Shown here in pieces: positions 1 through 4,011 of a stretch of 7,291 nt of DNA (positions are counted from its first letter, which is position 1; each line of letters starts with the position of its first letter). The notes beneath the pieces were generated by a model. That model was not told where the DNA came from. It searched no databases and was given only the letters and a program-made list of their open reading frames with translations. Source of the DNA: Xanthobacteraceae bacterium (GTDB lineage: Bacteria; Pseudomonadota; Alphaproteobacteria; Rhizobiales; Xanthobacteraceae); contig JASHXZ010000416.1 in the NCBI GenBank assembly GCA_030043285.1, positions 1 through 7,291 on the forward strand, given 5' to 3'. Both the position numbers and the translations under genes were made by a program.

Positions 1-512
1 CGGTGATCGCGTACCGGCGCGATGACCTCGCTTATGTCATCGATCTGGCAAAACAGCTTCGCAGCAACGTCGAGAACGCGGCCGGGCTCGAACAAGGTTT
101 CTGCCACGGCGACCTGCACGGACATAACGCCGGCTACGCAGACGAAACGTTCACGGTCTACGATTTTGATTGCTGCGGCTGGGGCTACCGCGCCTACGAT
201 CTGGCCGTCTTTCCCTGGGCGTTCGCAATCGGCGAAAATCCGAAGGAGCGAATCGAATCCATGGGACGAGCGTACCTGACGGGATATCTGCGTCATCGCG
301 CCATGAACAGCGTCGATATCGCTGCGATCCCGACATTCGTGGCGATCCGGCAAATTTGGCTGACCGGGCTACACGTTGGACTGGCCGAGCGGTTCGGCTG
401 GCGCTTTCTGAACGATCAATACTTCGACCGCCAACTCGGAGTGCTGCGCAATTGGCAAAAGAACTTTCTCGACCGTCCGGCCGAGGACTGGCTTTCCCGC
501 GGATCGCCCTGA
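1..512 (+). CDS. APH-fold phosphotransferase, C-terminal part (5' end outside window)
   Basis: This is the C-terminal half of a kinase of the aminoglycoside phosphotransferase / choline kinase / homoserine kinase II fold (APH family), which transfers ATP gamma-phosphate to a small hydroxylated molecule in the cytoplasm. The Brenner motif HxDxxxxN is present as HGDLHGHN (from base 105), with catalytic Asp and metal-binding Asn. About 12 residues later DFD supplies the Mg-binding Asp, followed by GWGYRAYDLA, the usual post-DFD helix. The frame is open to the window edge. A GTG at base 3 could be read as a start, but the N-terminal ATP-binding lobe of the family (roughly 100-150 residues) would then be missing, so I treat the gene as cut. 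It ends with TGA at 510-512. The substrate cannot be told; the motif environment does not look like a classical antibiotic-resistance APH. Confidence 0.85.
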   Translation, partial: VIAYRRDDLAYVIDLAKQLRSNVENAAGLEQGFCHGDLHGHNAGYADETFTVYDFDCCGWGYRAYDLAVFPWAFAIGENPKERIESMGRAYLTGYLRHRAMNSVDIAAIPTFVAIRQIWLTGLHVGLAERFGWRFLNDQYFDRQLGVLRNWQKNFLDRPAEDWLSRGSP

Positions 513-1760
513 TTACACCACCCGCCGTTCCGGCGTCGGCGTGAAGAAAACAAACAGATTGGCGATGACGATCGTGCCCGCCAGGAACAGAAACACGACG
601 CTCAGCCCATAATGGTCGGCCAAGATGCCGCCGCTTATCGGACCGACCGCGGCGCCAAGCGCCTGGCTGCCGAACATGATGCCGATGCTGGTGCCCCCTT
701 GGCCGGGTGGTGTGGCGTCGAGCAGCCAAGCCTGCAGCACGGAACGGACGGCAAACAAAAAGAAGCCGAGAAAGGCGACGAGAATCACGAAGACGTCGGA
801 GTGTCCGGCGAACGCCATGCCGAGCAGCACCACCATGGTCATCGCCATGCTGCTGACGATGATGCGCTGGCGGCCCATCTTGTCGGACAGATGCCCGGCG
901 ATCGGCGTCATCGCAAAGCCGGCGGCCTGCAGCGAAAACATGCACAGCCCAACCCATTTGGGCGAATAGCCCATCTGCCGCGCCAGATAGAGCGGCAGGA
1001 ACGTGAGCAGCGCGCTCTGCGTCATGGCGCGGAACGCCGAGCCGAGCGAAATCATGACCAGCGTCCGGTTTTTCAACAGCTCGCGCAAATCCTTCAGCCG
1101 TGCGCGGAGACCGGACGCGACCGGAACAGGCTGGCGCGCTGCGCCGCCTTCGCCGAGATTGAGACCGCCAACGAAGAACAGGATCGCACACGCCATCAGC
1201 ATGCCGGGCACGATGTTGACGACGACGACACTGCGCCAGCTCATGCTCGCTAGCAGAAAACCGGCCGCAAGCGGCGCCAGCGCGTCGCCGACATTGCCGC
1301 CCATGCCGTGAATCGAAACCACGAAGCCTTTGCGCTGCGGAAACGATCGCGCCAAAAGCGGGATGGCAGTCGGGTGCCAGAAATTATTGCCGATGCCGAC
1401 GAGCCCGGCGCAGCCGAGCAGCGTCCAATACGAGTGGGTGAAGCCCATCAGCAGGTACGGCGCGCCGACCCAGCACAGCGCCAGCGCCATCAGGATCCCC
1501 TTGCGCGCCACCGCGTCGGCAATCATGCCGCCCGGCACGTTGGAGAGCGATCCGCACACGAACTGGCAGGTCAGGATCGCGCCGATCTGGCCGTAGCTCA
1601 GGCCGAGCTCGTTACCGATCAGCGGCAGCAGCAGGTAGAAAGTGGCGGGATACCAATGCGTGAGCATATGGCCGAACGAGATCAACCATACGTCGGCGAA
1701 CGGCCGCGATGCCTTTGCCGCGATGGCCGGAGCAGGGGCGGAGATTTCAAGCGTACTCAT
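513..1760 (-). CDS. MFS transporter, FSR (fosmidomycin-resistance)-like
   Basis: This encodes a 415-residue integral inner-membrane transporter of the major facilitator superfamily with about 12 hydrophobic segments. The loop 2-3 signature is seen as GGMIADAVARKG (residues 77-88) and repeats in the second half as GHLSDKMGRQR (289-299), as expected for the two six-helix halves. The central loop is short and basic (about 208-232). The stretch NNFWHPTAIPLLARSF and the following GMGGNVGDALAPLAAG resemble the FHP and GGNxGxALGP region of fosmidomycin-resistance-type efflux proteins; this sub-family call is tentative and the substrate is unknown. I chose the ATG at 1758-1760. A 24-residue upstream extension to a TTG at 1830-1832 is possible but has no Shine-Dalgarno and would start almost on the promoter. 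The ribosome site for the ATG is itself mediocre (GGAG, 13 nt away). The stop TAA (513-515) abuts the stop of the convergent kinase. Confidence 0.9.
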   Translation of the reverse strand: MSTLEISAPAPAIAAKASRPFADVWLISFGHMLTHWYPATFYLLLPLIGNELGLSYGQIGAILTCQFVCGSLSNVPGGMIADAVARKGILMALALCWVGAPYLLMGFTHSYWTLLGCAGLVGIGNNFWHPTAIPLLARSFPQRKGFVVSIHGMGGNVGDALAPLAAGFLLASMSWRSVVVVNIVPGMLMACAILFFVGGLNLGEGGAARQPVPVASGLRARLKDLRELLKNRTLVMISLGSAFRAMTQSALLTFLPLYLARQMGYSPKWVGLCMFSLQAAGFAMTPIAGHLSDKMGRQRIIVSSMAMTMVVLLGMAFAGHSDVFVILVAFLGFFLFAVRSVLQAWLLDATPPGQGGTSIGIMFGSQALGAAVGPISGGILADHYGLSVVFLFLAGTIVIANLFVFFTPTPERRVV

Positions 1761-1781
1761 TGCGGAAGAGCTGCTCCGCCG

Positions 1782-1808
1782 AAGGGCGCCAAAGGGTGCG
1801 AAGGGCGC
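1782..1808. repeat. Three AAGGG(C/T)GC units at 9-10 bp spacing in the MFS leader
   Basis: The plus strand carries AAGGGCGC at 1782, AAGGGTGC at 1792 and AAGGGCGC at 1801, about one helical turn apart. They lie between the probable promoter and the transporter start codon. They could be a binding site for a regulator on one DNA face, or a simple slippage product. No known operator is recognised. Confidence 0.35.
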
Positions 1809-1837
1809 GCCGGCAGCGATCGTTTGTTTCAACCGGG

Positions 1838-1864
1838 ACTATGCATCGCGTTGTTTTCTGTCAA
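1838..1864 (-). promoter_or_regulatory. Probable sigma-70 promoter of the MFS gene
   Basis: On the minus strand TTGACA (1859-1864, a perfect -35) is followed after 15 bp by CATAGT (1838-1843, four of six matches to TATAAT). A 17-bp spacer would instead give TAGTCC. The surroundings are locally AT-rich (AAAATTTCTTGACAG) within GC-rich DNA. Transcription would begin near 1831 and leave a leader of about 70 nt before the transporter ATG. The -35 is convincing, while the -10 is weak. Confidence 0.5.
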
Positions 1865-2057
1865 GAAATTTTGCCGGACTGTTAGCGCGGGCATGCGCTT
1901 CGAGCGCAGGCCGGCCGCAAATGCGCATGGCGGCCCGTTGGGCCGCAGAAAAACGAAGACGGCGCAGCTCGCCCCCAAGCCGCACCGTCACCCGCGCGAC
2001 AACGCGGGCGCGCTCTCGCTATGGGCACGATGACGTTACACGCCTTGGTGGAGGTAA
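1865..2057. other. Non-coding stretch with small perfect hairpins
   Basis: I see no convincing gene here. The stretch holds three short perfect inverted repeats: TGCGCT-TCG-AGCGCA (1894-1908), GCGGCCC-GTT-GGGCCGC (1930-1946) and CCCGCG-CGACAA-CGCGGG (1991-2008). None is followed by a T-run on either strand (the 1930-1946 stem has the T-run on the wrong side for the minus strand), so none is a standard intrinsic terminator. They may be structure in a long transporter leader or in rpmB read-through RNA, or chance in very GC-rich DNA. Confidence 0.4.
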
Positions 2058-2077
2058 GGTGTGATGTAGATCACACC
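2058..2077. promoter_or_regulatory. CRP/FNR-family-type palindrome
   Basis: GGTGTGAT-GTAG-ATCACACC is a perfect 8-bp inverted repeat with a 4-nt centre. Its core TGTGA-N6-TCACA (2060-2075) matches the classical CRP (cAMP receptor protein) binding consensus, and inside the core only one central base differs from the ideal TGTGATCTAGATCACA. It lies 15 bp downstream of the rpmB stop and about 300 bp upstream of the transporter start. On the minus strand a weak -10-like TAACGT (2033-2038) sits where a class II CRP-activated promoter would want it, with the site centred about 41 bp from a start near 2026. As an RNA hairpin it could also help end rpmB transcription, but no T-run follows (TTACC). 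Confidence 0.55.
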
Positions 2078-2091
2078 GCCGCATGCCGCGG

Positions 2092-2379
2092 TCAGGCGGC
2101 CGCGCGCTTCTTGAGAACTTCGCGCTTGAGATCGCGGACGCGGGGCGACAGCTCGTCGTCCTTCGCCTTGATCAGGAAGGCGTCGAGGCCGCCGCGATGA
2201 TCGACGGTCTTGAGCGCATTGGCCGAGATGCGAAGCCGCACCGACCGGCCGAGCGCTTCCGACATCAGGGTGACGTTCAAAAGGTTGGGCAAAAAGCGCC
2301 GCTTGGTTTTACGGTTCGAATGGCTGACGCGGTGCCCGATCTGGCGCGTCTTCCCGGTCAGCTCGCAACGCCACGGCAT
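2092..2379 (-). CDS. rpmB: Large ribosomal subunit protein bL28
   Basis: This 95-residue basic protein matches bacterial L28, a late-assembling protein of the 50S subunit. The family hallmarks are visible in order: the N-terminal RCELTGK (residues 4-10), the core [19 protein letters not shown] (15-33), then [20 protein letters not shown] (47-66, family-typical) and a Lys/Arg/Ala-rich C-terminus. A single Cys (C5) and no CxxC pairs indicate the form without a zinc ribbon. The length fits alphaproteobacterial L28 (about 95-102). The ATG at 2377-2379 is chosen because the L28 N-terminus begins there and AGAGGAA lies 8 nt upstream; the same frame stays open further upstream but without L28 similarity. 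The gene is monocistronic here and divergent from the DUF3108 gene. Confidence 0.97.
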   Translation of the reverse strand: MPWRCELTGKTRQIGHRVSHSNRKTKRRFLPNLLNVTLMSEALGRSVRLRISANALKTVDHRGGLDAFLIKAKDDELSPRVRDLKREVLKKRAAA

Positions 2380-2452
2380 GACTGAAATTCCTCTAACGTT
2401 TTCCGCGCCCAGCGGCGGCTGGAAACAAACGGTCGGTGAAGGTTTGCGCAGG

Positions 2453-2481
2453 CTATAGAGTGGCTTGCCGGTCACCGTCAA
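2453..2481 (-). promoter_or_regulatory. rpmB promoter (sigma-70)
   Basis: On the minus strand TTGACG (2476-2481) and CTATAG (2453-2458) are separated by 17 bp. This is close to the alphaproteobacterial housekeeping pattern CTTGAC-N17-CTATAT, and the base before the -35 is C as expected. Transcription would start near 2446, giving a leader of about 67 nt before the rpmB ATG. This is the best promoter in the window. Confidence 0.7.
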
Positions 2482-2496
2482 GCGCACGCACCACTG

Positions 2497-2513
2497 GCCC
2501 CGCTTTGCGGGGC
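2497..2513. other. Strong GC hairpin between the divergent genes
   Basis: GCCCCGC-TTT-GCGGGGC is a perfect 7-bp stem with a 3-nt loop, just upstream of the rpmB -35 and in the presumed leader or promoter region of the DUF3108 gene. No T-run follows on either strand, so it is not a typical intrinsic terminator. It may be a cruciform or RNA structural element, or a dispersed intergenic palindrome. Confidence 0.4.
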
Positions 2514-2565
2514 AGCAACCGCAGATTTAGCGAAAACCACAGAAACGACGTAATCCCCGACAAGA

Positions 2566-2625
2566 GACTTGCCGACTTCGGACTTGCCAAGCTCAGGCTT
2601 GCCAAGCTCAGGCTTGCCAAGTTCC
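2566..2625. repeat. Four tandem 15-bp repeats upstream of the DUF3108 gene
   Basis: The four head-to-tail units are GACTTGCCGACTTCG, GACTTGCCAAGCTCA, GGCTTGCCAAGCTCA and GGCTTGCCAAGTTCC. The middle units are nearly identical and the outer ones diverge at their far ends. The junctions form small inverted repeats CAAGC-TCAG-GCTTG (2588-2601 and 2603-2616). Because 15 is a multiple of three, the array stays open in several frames on both strands and creates false open reading frames (repeats of LPSSG or AKLRL). The array ends 87 bp before the GTG of the DUF3108 gene, so it is most likely regulatory DNA or a slippage-born minisatellite. Confidence 0.75.
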
Positions 2626-2701
2626 GCACTGGCGTGCATTGGCCGGTGCTCCGCAGCGCCAGTACTCGATTGCTTGAGCCCCATAGGTCGGAATTCATTT
2701 C

Positions 2702-2706
2702 AAGGA
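2702..2706 (+). promoter_or_regulatory. Shine-Dalgarno deciding the DUF3108 start
   Basis: AAGGA lies 6 nt before GTG 2713. The downstream ATG at 2761 has no comparable purine run upstream, so this site favours the GTG start. Confidence 0.55.
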
Positions 2707-2712
2707 CAAAGC

Positions 2713-3594
2713 GTGCTGGCCCTTCCCCGTTGTGTGCCTCGCCATGACGCCAAGCCCAGCATGCCGGCCGCGGGAGCCGTAGCCGCTTGCCTGCTGGCGG
2801 CCCTCGCGGCGGACGCGAGCCACGCTGCAAATGCACAAGGTCGGCTCGAGGCCGAATACGTCGCCACGGTTTCAGGCATTCCGGTCGGCCACGGCACTTG
2901 GGTGGTGGAGATTTCCGACAACGCCTACACGGCCAATGCCAGCGGCTCGACGGCAGGAGTTTTGCGAATCTTCTCGGGTGCGCGCGGCACCGGCGGGGCG
3001 AGCGGGACCATGAGCGGCACCGGCCCGGTGCCGACCAATTATGCGGCGACCATTATCGACGACCGCCATGTCGACGAGGTGCACATCGCGCTGGCCGGCG
3101 GCAACGTGACCGACTTCAGCGCCGAGCCGCCGCTGTTGCCGCTCCCTGACCGCATCCCCGTGACCGAGGCCGATGTCCGTGGCGTCGTCGATCCGATGAC
3201 CTCGGCGCTGTCGCGCGTGGCCGGGACCGGCGACCCGGTCAACCCGGCGGCCTGCCAGCGCAAGGTCCCCGTTTTTGACGGCCGCGTCCGCTACGACCTG
3301 CACAGCGAGTTCAAGCGTATCGAAACCGTCAAGGCGGAACACGGATACGAAGGACCCGCCGTGGTCTGCGCGCTCTATTTCCAGCCGATTTCCGGCTTTG
3401 TGCCCAACCGCGCGGCGGTCAAATACCTGATCACACTGCGTGACGCCGAAGTCTGGCTGGCGCCGATCGCCGGCACGCGCGTGCTGGTGCCGTTCCGGGT
3501 TTCAATGCCGACGCCGCTCGGCCCCGGCATATTGCAGGCGAAACAATTCGTCACGGTGGCCCAGCCGCCGCATGCTCTTGCCAAGAGCCAGTAA
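2713..3594 (+). CDS. DUF3108-type exported protein
   Basis: This 293-residue protein resembles the DUF3108 family of unknown function. The N-terminus looks like a Sec signal peptide: basic start (R6, R10, K14), hydrophobic AVAACLLAALAA (about 22-33) and a probable cut after SHA (residue 38). The mature part is predicted beta-rich and begins RLEAEYVATVSGIPVGHG, the kind of opening typical of the family. Further blocks are CQRKVPVFDGRVRYDL (from 181) and GTRVLVPFRVSMPTPLG (254-270). C181 and C219 could form a disulphide after export. GTG at 2713 is chosen because AAGGA (2702-2706) sits 6 nt upstream and it supplies the basic n-region; ATG at 2761 is an alternative without a good ribosome site, and the frame stays open back to a TTG at 2569 inside the tandem repeats. 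It ends with TAA, 417 bp before the helicase on the same strand. Role unknown; location probably periplasmic. Confidence 0.85.
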   Translation: MLALPRCVPRHDAKPSMPAAGAVAACLLAALAADASHAANAQGRLEAEYVATVSGIPVGHGTWVVEISDNAYTANASGSTAGVLRIFSGARGTGGASGTMSGTGPVPTNYAATIIDDRHVDEVHIALAGGNVTDFSAEPPLLPLPDRIPVTEADVRGVVDPMTSALSRVAGTGDPVNPAACQRKVPVFDGRVRYDLHSEFKRIETVKAEHGYEGPAVVCALYFQPISGFVPNRAAVKYLITLRDAEVWLAPIAGTRVLVPFRVSMPTPLGPGILQAKQFVTVAQPPHALAKSQ

Positions 3595-3672
3595 GTGGAA
3601 GCACTGTACGTGCTCGGGCCGGTGGCGCCGATGGGCGATCCGGCCGGCGCGGCGACGGCCCGCCATTCCCCG

Positions 3673-3681
3673 TTATCCACA
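3673..3681 (+). promoter_or_regulatory. Perfect DnaA box
   Basis: TTATCCACA is an exact match to the high-affinity DnaA box. A 7-of-9 partner (TCATCCACG read on the minus strand, around 3741-3749) lies about 60 bp away. There is no cluster of boxes, AT-rich unwinding element or replication gene, so this is at most a regulatory DnaA site and not an origin. Confidence 0.45.
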
Positions 3682-3733
3682 GGAGGGGCACGCTTGACTC
3701 TTTGCGGAATCGCGACTGCGCGCCGCGTTAACG

Positions 3734-3760
3734 TTTCGGGCGTGGATGACGGGCCCGAAA
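3734..3760. other. Inverted repeat after the DUF3108 gene
   Basis: TTTCGGGC (3734-3741) and GCCCGAAA (3753-3760) form an 8-bp stem around an 11-nt loop, 140 bp past the DUF3108 stop. There is no T-run after it on the plus strand, so a Rho-independent terminator is doubtful; it may still help end transcription. The 7-of-9 DnaA-box-like sequence overlaps its loop. Confidence 0.35.
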
Positions 3761-3846
3761 AGCGCCGCCGACACCCCATGTGGTATTGCCTTACGTCGAG
3801 CTTGCCATATCTCGCGGTGAACAAAGTCGAACAGCTTGCGAGTCAG

Positions 3847-3879
3847 CGATTCGGCCGCGATTCGTTCCAGACTCGTTCC
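3847..3879. repeat. Three 11-bp phased units
   Basis: CGATTCGGCCG, CGATTCGTTCC and AGACTCGTTCC follow each other without gaps. CGATTCG recurs at 3847 and 3858, and TCGTTCCA at 3862 and 3873, each 11 bp apart. This is about one helical turn, which suits a multimeric DNA-binding protein, but the array is short and degenerate. Confidence 0.35.
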
Positions 3880-3996
3880 ACATCTTAAGCACAGCGACCA
3901 ACGGGGACCTTACATCGTCGCGTTATGATACAAAGGCACCCTCGCCGCGCCTTAAGGTCGACCCGTCGGATCGCCGCACCCCCTTTGACGACGTGA

Positions 3997-4011
3997 ATGC
4001 CGGACAACTGA
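3997..4011 (+). promoter_or_regulatory. Mini-ORF MPDN-stop abutting the helicase start
   Basis: An ATG at 3997 opens a four-codon frame (MPDN) whose TGA (4009-4011) directly touches the helicase ATG at 4012, in the same frame. The two starts lie in a direct duplication of TGAATGCCG (3994 and 4009). Termination followed by re-initiation could set helicase translation, or the duplication may simply be chance. No strong Shine-Dalgarno is visible for either ATG (only GGAC at 4002-4005). Confidence 0.35.

Larger units (their letters stand above)
3595..4011 (+). other. 417-bp intergenic region before the helicase; no convincing gene
   Basis: Short open frames exist on the plus strand (3595-3888 and 3780-4040), but neither has a good ribosome site nor a recognisable protein, and the second would overlap the helicase start by 29 bp. 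The region holds a perfect DnaA box (3673-3681), an inverted repeat (3734-3760), three 11-bp units (3847-3879), a -10-like TATGAT (3924-3929) without a matching -35, and a duplicated TGAATGCCG just before the helicase. It is less GC-rich than its flanks around 3770-3930, as promoter regions often are. A long helicase leader or a small RNA is possible but not shown. Confidence 0.5.

Noticed and set aside
151..1191. Minus-strand 346-codon frame across the kinase-transporter junction
   Set aside because: It overlaps both real genes in a wrong frame and gives an Arg-rich sequence with no membrane segments or known motifs.
1..1760. Antibiotic-resistance cassette (APH-fold kinase plus FSR-like efflux)
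   Set aside because: The genes are convergent, match the host-like base composition, lack mobile-element marks, and both families mostly serve housekeeping or unknown substrates.
1930..1946. Hairpin GCGGCCC-GTT-GGGCCGC as a terminator
   Set aside because: The T-run (read on the minus strand) precedes the stem instead of following it, and none follows on the plus strand.
2713..2830. Lipobox-like VAAC (residues 23-26) in the DUF3108 signal peptide
   Set aside because: The Cys lies in front of most of the hydrophobic stretch, not after it, so lipoprotein processing there is unlikely; cleavage after SHA fits better.
2436..2836. Overlapping open frames on both strands around the 15-bp repeats
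   Set aside because: They remain open because the repeat length is a multiple of three; the peptides (AKLRL, ELGKP) are simple repeats without ribosome sites.
3694..3722. TTGACT (3694-3699) as a promoter -35
   Set aside because: No acceptable -10 is found at 16-18 bp downstream (TGCGCG-like sequence).
3673..3760. Replication origin suggested by the perfect DnaA box
   Set aside because: Only one exact box, no AT-rich unwinding region and no replication genes nearby.
3595..3888. 97-codon plus-strand frame right after the DUF3108 stop
   Set aside because: It starts with GTG with no separate ribosome site, has a mixed composition and no recognisable domain.
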